Positions 26,997-34,705 of a stretch of 64,000 nt of DNA are shown piece by piece. The stretch is from Acidobacteriaceae bacterium (GTDB lineage Bacteria; Acidobacteriota; Terriglobia; Terriglobales; Acidobacteriaceae). How positions within the stretch are numbered: the stretch's first letter is position 1; the number at the start of each line of letters is the position of its first letter. Below the pieces are notes generated by a model that had not been told where the DNA came from, searched no databases, and saw only the letters and a list, made by a program, of their open reading frames with translations. The translations under genes and the position numbers were made by a program. The stretch lies in contig DASZBM010000001.1 in the NCBI GenBank assembly GCA_035944135.1, positions 372,001 through 436,000 on the forward strand, read 5' to 3'.

Positions 26997-27374
26997 TTAC
27001 GCAGCAGCCTTTTTGGTCTGCTCGAGAGCGCCCTTGGCCTGGGTGGCGAGGGCGGCGAAGCCGACGGCATCGTTGGCGGCGATGTCGGCGAGGATCTTGC
27101 GGTCAAGGCCGACGCCAGCCTTCTTGAGGCCGTTGATGAACGTGGAGTAGCTCATGCCGTTCAGCTTGGCGGCGGCGCCGATGCGCACGATCCAGAGCGA
27201 GCGGAACTGACGCTTCTTCTGCTTGCGGCCGATGTAGGCGAACTTGAGACCGCGCTCGACGGCTTCCTGAGCGGCCTGATAGAGCTTGGATTTTGTGAGG
27301 AAGTAGCCGCTTGCGCGCTTGAGGATCTTTTTGCGGCGATCGTTGCGCTTTGTACTGCGCTTTACACGAGGCAT
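26997..27374 (-). CDS. rplT: 50S ribosomal protein L20
   Basis: A 125-residue L20, with the diagnostic start [20 protein letters not shown] and the block [21 protein letters not shown]20 binds 23S rRNA early in 50S assembly. The start at 27374 has AAGGAGCACACG upstream; a longer frame (to 27434) would add a non-conserved leader. The C-terminal tail is Ala/Lys-rich and slightly long. rpmI lies 179 bp upstream on the same strand, but no infC is seen next to it. Confidence 0.97.
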   Translation of the reverse strand: MPRVKRSTKRNDRRKKILKRASGYFLTKSKLYQAAQEAVERGLKFAYIGRKQKKRQFRSLWIVRIGAAAKLNGMSYSTFINGLKKAGVGLDRKILADIAANDAVGFAALATQAKGALEQTKKAAA

Positions 27375-27553
27375 CGTGTGCTCCTTTTTCTTTCGCGTCG
27401 TTCCAGCGGCTGGAGGTAAGGTGTACCTCTTCACTCGCTTGCTGCTTCGAATCTGGTGTCGCTTCGCTTACGCTCAGCGAGGGGCCTCGACGCTTTACTG
27501 GCCCTTTGGCTTGTAGCCGGCTCGATTCGAATAACTTGCTTGCTCGCTACGCT

Positions 27554-27751
27554 TTAGGCGTAGGGGAGCATGCGGGCGACCTTCGGTGTGTCGGCCTCGC
27601 TCACCAGGACGATCCGACCAAGCTTTTTCTTGGTCTTCGTGGCCTTGGAGGTGAGGATGTGGCGCATCTTCGACTGACCGCGCTTGAACTTACCGCTCGC
27701 AGTCTTCTTGAAGCGCTTGGCCGCGCCGGAGTGGGTCTTCAACTTTGGCAT
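27554..27751 (-). CDS. rpmI: 50S ribosomal protein L35
   Basis: A 65-residue L35 with the standard sequence [20 protein letters not shown] and a basic C-terminal half. It is partnered with rplT downstream. In most bacteria the order is infC-rpmI-rplT, but here 438 bp of repeat-rich non-coding DNA precede it instead. Confidence 0.97.
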   Translation of the reverse strand: MPKLKTHSGAAKRFKKTASGKFKRGQSKMRHILTSKATKTKKKLGRIVLVSEADTPKVARMLPYA

Positions 27752-27839
27752 GGTGTTCCTATGTAGAGAAACTACGGATAAACAGCAGGGATCAGTATAG
27801 CAGGCCAGGAGCTCGGCCCTTCTCTAACTGTCTAATTCC

Positions 27840-27845
27840 ATTATA
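27840..27845 (-). promoter_or_regulatory. Possible -10 element of the rpmI-rplT operon
   Basis: TATAAT on the minus strand, about 90 bp before the rpmI start codon. No good -35 is visible at the usual spacing, so only the -10 match supports it. Confidence 0.35.
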
Positions 27846-28080
27846 GCGGGTTGACGATAATTATTTCCGGTCAGCTTCTCATTTGTTTTGTTGAGGATGG
27901 GTGGATTTGGGCTTGACATGTGTCTTTTCGGCTGTTTTCGCGAAGGATTTCTTGTAAGTCGTTGGTGAGGAAGGGTTCGAGAGCGTTGGCAGGGCGGACG
28001 GTATCGGGGTCCTTCGACTTCGTTCGGCGCGGGCGCCGAACTTCGCTCAGGATGACGGAGGGAGGTGGTCGGGCTTTTTA

Positions 28081-28101
28081 TCGTTTGCTAACCGCAAACG
28101 A
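28081..28101. repeat. 8-bp inverted repeat with 5-nt loop
   Basis: TCGTTTGC and GCAAACGA are exact complements around TAACC. A T-run (TTTTT) lies directly before it on the plus strand, so read on the minus strand the hairpin is followed by A residues and is not a standard terminator for rlpA. Confidence 0.5.
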
Positions 28102-28106
28102 CACCA

Positions 28107-28147
28107 CCACCCTGCCCGGCTACGCCGGTCGAGGGTGGGGCACCCGG
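28107..28147. repeat. Nested hairpin repeat CCACCCT...AGGGTGG with GCACCCGG tail
   Basis: The outer arms CCACCCT (28107-28113) and AGGGTGG (28132-28138) enclose an inner dyad CCGGC-TAC-GCCGG (28116-28128). The tail TGGGGCACCCGG resembles the tail of the repeat at 29074-29117, which suggests one repeat family. Confidence 0.55.
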
Positions 28148-28190
28148 TTTCGGGCGGAGTCGAGCTCGATTGGTTTTCGGGGTGGATTCG

Positions 28191-29003
28191 TCAGTCGATG
28201 CGGACGAGGTAGGGGACGGCGGTGGGGTCGGGGTCGCCGATCCAGTCCTGGATTTCGAGGGCGTCGGAGTGGGCGTGGTCGACAGGGTCGATGCGGACCC
28301 AGAAGCCGGTGGGGCCCTGAAATTCAGCGACGCGGGCGCCGCGGTAGCGCTTGAGGAGGGCTTCCTTGAGGTCGGTGGCGTCACGCTGCTCTTTGAAGGG
28401 GCCGGTCTGCACGCACCAGCGGCCGGGCGGGTCGGCGGAGACGTGGCGGAAGGCCTCGATGCGCACGCGGCCAACGCCGGTGCGGTAGAGGCCGACGGCC
28501 TTGGCGGCGCCCATGGAGAGGTCGAGGATACGGCTGCGGACGAACGGGCCGCGGTCGGTGATCCTGACGTAGACCTGCTGGCCGGTAGCCAGGTTGGTGA
28601 CCCGGACGGTTGAACCCATGGGCAGGGTGCGGTGGGCGGCGGTCATGCCGTCCTGGTTGTAGACGCTGCCGTCGGCGGCGGCGCGGCGGTTGAAGCTGGG
28701 GCCATACCAGCTGGCGAGGCCGACCTCGGTGTAGACGGGCGGCCCGGTGGTGTCGTCGAGGGAGGGGGGAGGGGCTGCCGGGCGAGTTGGGATGGCGGGT
28801 TCGGCGCGACGGGGTGTGGAGAGGGGTGGCGGGGATTGTTGGGAGACCTGCGGGGGTTTGTGGTGGCAGCCGGTGAGGAGGAGGGTGAGGCTGGCGAGGG
28901 CGGCGAGGGCGCGGAGAGGAGAACCTGCGCGGCGCTGAACACTGTGCTGAAAGGGTCCCCTACTGGCCCGCAAACTGACCTCAGCGGCTAAAGCCGCATT
29001 CAT
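28191..29003 (-). CDS. rlpA: Septal ring lytic transglycosylase RlpA-family lipoprotein
   Basis: The RlpA layout is clear. A hydrophobic signal ends in the lipobox LLLTGC, followed by a Pro-rich linker. The DPBB barrel (GLASWYGPSFNRRAAADGS through VRITDRGPFVRSRILDLS) carries the catalytic-type Asp, and a C-terminal SPOR-like domain (WCVQTGPFKEQRDATDLKEA) follows for binding denuded septal glycan. RlpA proteins cleave or remodel peptidoglycan at division sites. The start is unsure: ATG 29003 lies inside a dispersed hairpin repeat. A TTG at 28973 behind GAGG is a credible alternative giving a more normal signal peptide. Confidence 0.88.
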   Translation of the reverse strand: MNAALAAEVSLRASRGPFQHSVQRRAGSPLRALAALASLTLLLTGCHHKPPQVSQQSPPPLSTPRRAEPAIPTRPAAPPPSLDDTTGPPVYTEVGLASWYGPSFNRRAAADGSVYNQDGMTAAHRTLPMGSTVRVTNLATGQQVYVRITDRGPFVRSRILDLSMGAAKAVGLYRTGVGRVRIEAFRHVSADPPGRWCVQTGPFKEQRDATDLKEALLKRYRGARVAEFQGPTGFWVRIDPVDHAHSDALEIQDWIGDPDPTAVPYLVRID

Positions 29004-29037
29004 TTCTCGGCACTTACGGCACGGCTGAAGCCGTGCC
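28984..29037. repeat. Two-hairpin dispersed repeat, copy 1
   Basis: GCGGCT-AA-AGCCGC (28984-28997) is followed by GGCACGGCT-GA-AGCCGTGCC (29018-29037). The second hairpin is identical to that at 40719-40738. The unit overlaps the predicted 5' end of rlpA. Confidence 0.65.
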
Positions 29038-29073
29038 CTTAACGAAACGTGCCTTCTCAGCACGACAGTGATA

Positions 29074-29117
29074 CCCCACCCTCTCACGATGAGACCGTGA
29101 GAGGATGGGCCACCCGG
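29074..29117. repeat. Hairpin repeat CTCTCACG-N7-CGTGAGAG with CCACCC flanks
   Basis: Perfect 8-bp arms at 29081-29088 and 29096-29103 sit inside an imperfect CCCACC/GGATGGG outer stem, followed by CCACCCGG. The tail matches the repeat at 28107-28147 in style. Confidence 0.55.
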
Positions 29118-29143
29118 GTCGTGGCGGTTTCGAGCGAAGTGCA

Positions 29144-29407
29144 TCAGGAGCTGCTCGAGGGAGGCTTTGGGCCGGAGCCGGGGGCGGGCGGCTCGTTGGT
29201 GGAGCTGGAGCGGGCGTTCTCGAGGTTTTCGGCAAGCTTCTGAAGGCGGACGGCGGCGGCGCGCAGGGCGGTGGAGCTGTTGCGTCGGACCTCGGGGACG
29301 ACCTCGTCGTCGAGATATTTCACGAAGCGGTGAAGCTCTTCCTCGGCGCGGCGGGCGGCTTCGTGGAGGCGTTGATCGAGTGGCTTCTGGTTTCCAGGGG
29401 AGCTCAT
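29144..29407 (-). CDS. Small helical hypothetical protein (87 aa)
   Basis: I do not recognise a named family. The 87-residue product starts SSPGNQKPLDQRLHEAARRA and is largely one or two amphipathic, probably coiled-coil helices (residues 8-68) with alternating Arg/Glu and Leu. It ends in a Ser/Pro-rich tail. It has no signal peptide or TM. The ATG at 29407 is chosen because GGAGG lies 8 nt upstream. Codon bias toward G/C at third positions supports coding. It stands alone between the repeat cluster and a divergent exported protein. Confidence 0.6.
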   Translation of the reverse strand: MSSPGNQKPLDQRLHEAARRAEEELHRFVKYLDDEVVPEVRRNSSTALRAAAVRLQKLAENLENARSSSTNEPPAPGSGPKPPSSSS

Positions 29408-29526
29408 TGGGCAGGCCTCCGGCGCGGCCCTGATATGGGCCACTGTTTCATGGTTGATGCGAGAGCGGGTCATGGTCAACGGTACGGGGGAGAGGTTGTG
29501 CCGAAGTGGTAAAGGGAGGAAGGAGT

Positions 29527-29554
29527 GGTTAGTGGTTAGTAGTTAGTCGTTAGT
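29527..29554. repeat. Four-unit heptamer array NGTTAGT
   Basis: GGTTAGT, GGTTAGT, AGTTAGT and CGTTAGT are contiguous. Because 7 is not a multiple of 3, the TAG in each unit falls in a new frame on the plus strand. TTA does the same for the minus strand. The array therefore blocks all six reading frames. Confidence 0.8.
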
Positions 29555-29699
29555 GACTGCGGTTGTGGGCACTCGAAGGGCTAAATGCATGGAAGTACAA
29601 CTCATAGAGGCTCTGCGGGCGTCCCCTTTAGTGACGGCTGGAATTCTTCGTCGAAATTCAGCGGACGCCGGGTGATTCCGGCGGACCAAAAAGGGCAGC

Positions 29700-30563
29700 A
29701 TGCGAGCAGGTCGAGGTTGTTGTAATTGTTTCTTTTCAGGCCGGCGGTTGCGGCCGATTCTTTCGGGGCTGGTGCTGGGGATCGCGCTGCATGGCGCGGC
29801 GCAGGGAGTGGTGGGTCCAGATGCACGGGCGGATGTTGTTGCGGTGCAGCCTGCGATTGTCGAGGCGATTGCGGACGCGAGTTTGCCGGAGGCGCCACTG
29901 CCTCAACAGGAGCAGAAACCGGGCGATAAGCCGCTGATGACGGAGTCGACGAAAGCTGCGACAGCCTCGATGCCGATGGCGCCGATGTTTTCGCGGGTGA
30001 TTCCGGCGGGGATGGCGACGCCGCAGATCCACAAGTGGGACAAGATCACGCTGGCGACGCGGAATCTGTACTCGGCGACCAGCATTGCCAGCTTTGTTGC
30101 GTCGGCCGGATGGGATCAGCTGACGAACGGCCAGCCGAACTATGGGACCAATAGCAAGGCGTTTGGCCAGCGGGTGGGAGCGGCGGTTATCCGGGATAGC
30201 AGCCAGGCGTTTCTCTCCAATGGGCCATTTGCGGTGTGGCTGCACCAGGATCCGCGCTACTTTGCGCTGGGGTCGCAGCACAGCATTCCGAAACGGGCGT
30301 GGTATGCCGTTACGCGCGCGCTGGTGACGCGCGACAGCACGGATGGGCACGCGGTGGTGAATACGTCGCTGATCCTGGGACAGGCGGCGGGGACGGCACT
30401 GAATAACCTTTACTATCCGAAGAGCAACCGGAACTTTCACGACAATATTGCGGGCTTCGGCGGGTCAATGGGCGGGGCGGCGCTGAGCTTTGCGCTGGAT
30501 GAGTTTACGAGCGACCTGTTGAGGGCAGTGCGGTTGAAGCATGGACAAAGTTCCACGAGGTAG
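29700..30563 (+). CDS. Exported hypothetical protein, HQDPRY family, copy 1
   Basis: A 287-residue protein I cannot name. A signal-peptide-like N-terminus (about 15-36) is followed by the ASLPEAPLPQ motif, matching the LPDAPS-type motif often seen after the signal in Acidobacteriaceae secreted proteins. The body has hydrophobic helical segments (SATSIASFVASAGWDQL; SLILGQAAGTALNNLYYP) and the block VWLHQDPRYFALG. The downstream gene encodes a diverged relative with LVHQDPRYHRM, only 53 bp away. Position and export signals suggest an envelope role. Function is unknown. Confidence 0.72.
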   Translation: MRAGRGCCNCFFSGRRLRPILSGLVLGIALHGAAQGVVGPDARADVVAVQPAIVEAIADASLPEAPLPQQEQKPGDKPLMTESTKAATASMPMAPMFSRVIPAGMATPQIHKWDKITLATRNLYSATSIASFVASAGWDQLTNGQPNYGTNSKAFGQRVGAAVIRDSSQAFLSNGPFAVWLHQDPRYFALGSQHSIPKRAWYAVTRALVTRDSTDGHAVVNTSLILGQAAGTALNNLYYPKSNRNFHDNIAGFGGSMGGAALSFALDEFTSDLLRAVRLKHGQSSTR

Positions 30564-30616
30564 CGAAGCCTGCGGGAGCGTTTTCCCGTCCATGGAAGAG
30601 GCGCTATGCGGCCAGC

Positions 30617-31624
30617 GTGTGGCCGTACAGGGCAGGATGTATGCGCGAGCGTTCACACGCGGGGCTGGGGGAAAAGCTGAGACGCGACCAGACGAGAGGC
30701 GTGGAGACGAGGCGGCGGTGTGACGCGCTGTGGGTGGTGCTCGCCGCGTTGCTGGGCGTGAGCGCGGCCGCGGGTGGGCAGACGGCCGGGGCGCGCGCGA
30801 GTGACGACCTGCCCGATGCGCCGAGCGCACGGATGAGCCAGGCGACAGACAAGGAGCGGGGACAGGACAGCCAGGTGCAGGTGTCTTCGTCGGACGGGAA
30901 TGTGCGGCCTGAGGATGCGGCGATTGCGCAGGCGGCGCGGCTGCGGCGGTGCAGGGACAGCGACTACCCGAAGGAGAAGATGCCGCTGCAGGGGCCGCCG
31001 CCGTGTCTTCCGGAGAATCCGATTTCGCCGTTTGTGACGGCGGTGAATGTGCCGCCGCTGACGTCGCACCAGAAAGGCATCCTGGCGTTGCGGGACTTTA
31101 TGGATCCGTTCAACTTCGTGACGATTGCGGGGTACTCGGCGATTGCGGTGGCGACGAACGCACACTCGCCGTATGGGGCGGGGTTTACGGGGTTCGCGAA
31201 GCTGACGGGATATGGGCTGGTGGAGGACGCGCAGGGCGAGTTCTTTCAGACGTACGCGATTCCGTCGCTGGTGCACCAGGACCCGCGCTATCACCGGATG
31301 CCGACGGCGAGTGTGAAGCGGCGGATCTGGCATGCGATCGCGCATACGTATGTGGCTCGGCATGACGATGGGCGGGCGATGCCGAATTTCGCAACGCTAC
31401 TGACGTACCCGATCAGCGCGGAGCTGTCGAACTTGTATGTGCCGGGAATCCAGACGTACGGGTCGGCGACGGCGAGGCGCGTGGCGATTGGGATTGCGAG
31501 CGATCCCGCAGGCGCGCTGGTGGCGGAGTTTCTGCCGGATGTGGCAAGGCATATTCACATCCACATTCAGTTTGTGCAGGAGCTGGTGAACGCGGCGATG
31601 GTGGGCGCGCCGAGTGTGCAGTGA
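30617..31624 (+). CDS. Exported hypothetical protein, HQDPRY family, copy 2
   Basis: A 335-residue relative of the gene before it. Shared features are a signal-like hydrophobic region (about 38-55), the DLPDAPSARM motif, HQDPRYHRM followed by a run matching the other copy's RAWYAVTRALVTRDS (here RIWHAIAHTYVARHDD), and a C-terminal helix. An extra Cys-containing, Pro-rich stretch (about 110-150) is absent from copy 1. The start is uncertain; ATG 30641 is also possible. A heptamer stop array begins 10 bp after its stop codon, then a strong terminator. Function is unknown. Confidence 0.72.
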   Translation: MWPYRAGCMRERSHAGLGEKLRRDQTRGVETRRRCDALWVVLAALLGVSAAAGGQTAGARASDDLPDAPSARMSQATDKERGQDSQVQVSSSDGNVRPEDAAIAQAARLRRCRDSDYPKEKMPLQGPPPCLPENPISPFVTAVNVPPLTSHQKGILALRDFMDPFNFVTIAGYSAIAVATNAHSPYGAGFTGFAKLTGYGLVEDAQGEFFQTYAIPSLVHQDPRYHRMPTASVKRRIWHAIAHTYVARHDDGRAMPNFATLLTYPISAELSNLYVPGIQTYGSATARRVAIGIASDPAGALVAEFLPDVARHIHIHIQFVQELVNAAMVGAPSVQ

Positions 31625-31633
31625 GGGAAAGCA

Positions 31634-31661
31634 GAGAGTAGAGGGTAGAGGGTAGAGGATA
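31634..31661. repeat. Four-unit heptamer array GAGNGTA
   Basis: GAGAGTA, GAGGGTA, GAGGGTA and GAGGATA follow the stop codon of the upstream gene. They create stop codons at 31639, 31646, 31653 and 31660, hitting all three plus-strand frames. Confidence 0.8.
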
Positions 31662-31666
31662 AAGAG

Positions 31667-31692
31667 AAAGGCCGGCTGGGCGCCGGCCTTTT
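31667..31692. terminator. Bidirectional terminator between the HQDPRY gene and bamA
   Basis: AAAGGCCGGC (31667-31676) and GCCGGCCTTT (31682-31691) are perfect 10-bp arms around TGGGC. The A-rich and T-rich ends let it terminate transcripts from either direction. The flanking genes converge here. Confidence 0.85.
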
Positions 31693-31708
31693 GTGTATGG
31701 GGTGGGAG

Positions 31709-34705
31709 TTAGAAGGTGGTCGCGACGGTGAAGCGGAAGGTCTTGCGGGGCTCGCGGAGGATGTAGTCGGCGCCGTAGAACTGGATAGCCTGCTGATAGG
31801 TGTAGGCGGAGGCGCCGGGAGCATCCTGGAACGGGAAGAGAGCCTTGAACGCAGGGCAGTCGTTGTTGGACGGGCACCCGGCAAGAGCCGTCGCCTGCGG
31901 GATGTCTTTGTAGAGGCGCAGCGGGTTGTAGGCGTAGAAGATGCGGAAGGGCGCGTTGACGATGGGCAGGACGAAGGAGATCTCGGCGCCGTTGGACATG
32001 CGCGGGACGATGTTGGTTCCGGGCACAGTCTTGAGGTAGAGCGGGAAGTTGACCTGGGTGCCACCGATGCAGTTGCCGGTACCGAGGTCCAGATGCGGGC
32101 AGCCGTAGAGCGGAGCGTTGAGGGCAGAGATGCCGAGCACGCTCTGGCGAAGCTGAGCCGGCTGCGTATTGAAGGTCAGGCCGAAGTCCGTGAAGATGTT
32201 GAAGCTGACCTGGGCGACGATGGGAATGCGGTACTCGAGGTTCGTCGTCAGGTTGGTATCGCCGCCGATGGAGGCGAGGCGATAGACGGGCAGAGGGATC
32301 TCCACGTGGTTGGGGAGCGTCGGGAGCGACGGATTGGTCGGGACCAGCGAGCCGTCGGGGTTGGTGAGGTTGAGCATCACGCGCGTGGGGATGAAGGTAT
32401 AGGGCGAGGCGGAGCGGATGTCGAAGCCGCGGATGTCGTTTTCGCCGCCGCCGTAGACGCGCGCGAAGGGAGGCGCGACCTCGCCGCCGAAGCCGGTGAC
32501 CTCGTTGAAATTGATGCGGTAGCCAAGGATGTTGCGGCCTTCGGGGTTGACCCTGAGGCCCTTCATTGGGAAGAACTGGCGCCAGGAGATGGTGGGCGCG
32601 AAGTACTTGGTGTTGCCGCCGACGCCGGCGAACTGGAAGGCGGCGTTGAGGTCCTTGCCGCGATGCGGGCCGACGGCGCGATCGAGCGTGGAGAAGCTGA
32701 AGCTGGGCGTGAGGACGGAGCTGATGATGCCGTTGAGCTGGTTCTGGCCGGCGATGCCCGCGCGGAAGGCAAGGGTCTCGAAGACGTTCCGGGTGTTGTC
32801 GTTGAAGGTGGTGATGCCGGAACGGCTGAGGCCGTAGGTGAGACCGACGCGCGCGACGCCGGAACGGCGGAAGAGCTTGCGCAGCGCGGTGGAGGTCGAG
32901 ACGTTCAGACCTTCGGTGGACTGGTTGTAGTTGGTCAGTAGCGACTGCTCGGCGTTCGAGAGGTTCTGGGCCTGACCGCTGATGGCGTAGCTCTTGGCGG
33001 GGTTGTAGTCGAGCTTGGAGTCGAAGACCTGGATGCCGAGAGAGACGGGCTTGTTGCGCAGGTAGGGCTCGGTGAAGCCGAAGCTGAGGTTGCGCGAGAG
33101 GTCGCCGATGTTGGCCTGGACGGAAAGGGTCTCGCCGAGGCCGAGGAAGTTGTTGGTCTCGTAGTTGAGGCCGATGAAGGAGCCTGAGAGGCCGCTGATG
33201 CCGCCGTTGAGGCCGATGGAGTTCTTGCCCTTCTCCTTGAGCTTGATGAGGAGATCGACGGTGCCGGCGTCGGAGTTCTGGTGAGTCTCGACGTCCTGGT
33301 CGGACTTGAGGGTGTCGAAGTAGTTGAGCTGGTTCAGGCGCAGGAGCGAGAGGTCGACGGCCTGGGAGTTGTAGACCTGGCCTTCCTCCATCATTAGCTC
33401 GCGGCGGATGACCTTGTCGCGGGTGAGGGTGTTGCCGGTGAACTCGATGCGCGAGATGTAGAACTGCTTGCCCTCGTCGCACTCGATATTCATGTTGATG
33501 ATGTGGTGCGCCTCATCGAAGGTGGGGTTGGGCACGCCGGTAAAGTCGATGTAGCCCTGGCTGCCGTAAGCCTTCTTCAGGTTTTCTGTGCCCTTATAAA
33601 AGAGCTTGCCGTTGAACCAATCGCCGTCCTTCAAGGGGAACTGCGCGCGGAGGGCGCGGGTGTTCGTGATGGCCTTGTTGCCAGAGAACGTGATGTGGCC
33701 GAGGCGGTAGCGCTCACCTTCTTCGACAGGGATAAGGATGTCGACGCGCTTGCCCTTGGAGGGGCGGAGGGTGAAGGGGTTGATGCCGCCGGCGTTGCGG
33801 ACGTTCGTCTGCGGATCGCCGGTGTTGGCCTTGGCGTAGCCGTGCTGGCGGTAATCCTCGCGGACGAGTTCAGCGTCTTCGTCGAGCTTGGAGGCGTCGA
33901 AGGTGCGCGGGAAGATGTTCTCGAGAAAGATGGAGTGCGGAATCCCGATGGGCTTGGAGAAGTGCATCGCGGAGCGTAGCTCGCGGGAGCTGAGGTTCTT
34001 ATTGCCGGTGAAGGCGATCCTGCCGACCTTGACGGTGGGGCCTTCCTTGATGTGGAAGGTGAGCTCGACCGACGCGGGTGGGATCGTCTTTATCTCGGTG
34101 CGGATGATGGCGTACTGATGGCCATGCTCACCGAGCATCTCCTTGAGGACGACTTCGGCGTGCTTGACCTTGGTCCAGTCGAACTGGCTCTCGACGGTGA
34201 CGCTGACCTTTTCCTTCTTGAAGCGGTCGAGGGCGTCGGAGACGGAGAAGGAATTGAGGCCGGTGTAGTTGATGGCCCGGATGGTGGGTTTCTCGCGAAC
34301 GTAGATCAGGAGCTGGATGCACTTGGGCTCGTCGACGCGTTCGATGCGGACGTCCTCGAAGTAGCCGGTGTTCCACAGGGCGTTGAAGGTCTGCTCGACC
34401 GCTGCGGGGTCGTAGACATCGCCGGGCTGGAGATAGGTGCGGGCGAGGATGGACTCTTTGGGGATGCGGCGGTTGCCGATGACCTCAGTGGGGCAGAGGA
34501 TCTGCGGCGTGGACGGCGCGGCCTGGAACTGGGGACGGGCCTGAACCTGCGCATGGAGAGGCGGCGCGCTGACGGCGGCCAATAGGAGAAGCAATGAAAG
34601 CAGGACCGAGCAGCGGAGACCAAAGCGGCTCGAGCGCGTGCGCACAGGCTGGGACGAACACTTCAGGGAGCTTGCGCTCACTCGGATTCCGGTAAAGATA
34701 ACCAC
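31709..34705 (-). CDS. bamA: Outer-membrane assembly factor BamA
   Basis: A 998-residue Omp85 protein. A signal peptide (about 30-52) precedes five POTRA-like domains (about 70-480), with typical lines such as VGRIAFTGNKNLSSRELRSA and RIEFTGNTLTRDKVIRREL. The C-terminal 16-strand barrel contains the L6 signature GENDIRGFDIRSASPY (VRGF motif) and ends in Phe, the usual C-terminal recognition residue. It folds beta-barrel proteins into the outer membrane, including presumably the TolC-like channel in this window. It is longer than the E. coli protein because of inserts in the barrel loops. The start is GTG 34705 or an in-frame GTG a little downstream; neither has a clear ribosome site. Confidence 0.95.
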   Translation of the reverse strand: MVIFTGIRVSASSLKCSSQPVRTRSSRFGLRCSVLLSLLLLLAAVSAPPLHAQVQARPQFQAAPSTPQILCPTEVIGNRRIPKESILARTYLQPGDVYDPAAVEQTFNALWNTGYFEDVRIERVDEPKCIQLLIYVREKPTIRAINYTGLNSFSVSDALDRFKKEKVSVTVESQFDWTKVKHAEVVLKEMLGEHGHQYAIIRTEIKTIPPASVELTFHIKEGPTVKVGRIAFTGNKNLSSRELRSAMHFSKPIGIPHSIFLENIFPRTFDASKLDEDAELVREDYRQHGYAKANTGDPQTNVRNAGGINPFTLRPSKGKRVDILIPVEEGERYRLGHITFSGNKAITNTRALRAQFPLKDGDWFNGKLFYKGTENLKKAYGSQGYIDFTGVPNPTFDEAHHIINMNIECDEGKQFYISRIEFTGNTLTRDKVIRRELMMEEGQVYNSQAVDLSLLRLNQLNYFDTLKSDQDVETHQNSDAGTVDLLIKLKEKGKNSIGLNGGISGLSGSFIGLNYETNNFLGLGETLSVQANIGDLSRNLSFGFTEPYLRNKPVSLGIQVFDSKLDYNPAKSYAISGQAQNLSNAEQSLLTNYNQSTEGLNVSTSTALRKLFRRSGVARVGLTYGLSRSGITTFNDNTRNVFETLAFRAGIAGQNQLNGIISSVLTPSFSFSTLDRAVGPHRGKDLNAAFQFAGVGGNTKYFAPTISWRQFFPMKGLRVNPEGRNILGYRINFNEVTGFGGEVAPPFARVYGGGENDIRGFDIRSASPYTFIPTRVMLNLTNPDGSLVPTNPSLPTLPNHVEIPLPVYRLASIGGDTNLTTNLEYRIPIVAQVSFNIFTDFGLTFNTQPAQLRQSVLGISALNAPLYGCPHLDLGTGNCIGGTQVNFPLYLKTVPGTNIVPRMSNGAEISFVLPIVNAPFRIFYAYNPLRLYKDIPQATALAGCPSNNDCPAFKALFPFQDAPGASAYTYQQAIQFYGADYILREPRKTFRFTVATTF

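Larger units (their letters stand above)
27752..28190. other. Intergenic region with dispersed hairpin repeats, no gene seen
   Basis: The 439 bp between rpmI and rlpA hold the predicted rpmI promoter and then repeat material only. Three elements occur in a row. A GC-rich dyad around 28025-28060 contains GGCGCGGGCGCC. Next is the hairpin TCGTTTGC-TAACC-GCAAACGA (28081-28101). Last is the nested hairpin CCACCCT...AGGGTGG (28107-28138) followed by a GGCACCCGG tail. No infC or other coding sequence is convincing. Confidence 0.55.

Noticed and set aside
31413-33482. Long minus-strand frame rich in Arg/His/Pro inside bamA
   Set aside because: Shadow of bamA in another frame; composition is not protein-like.
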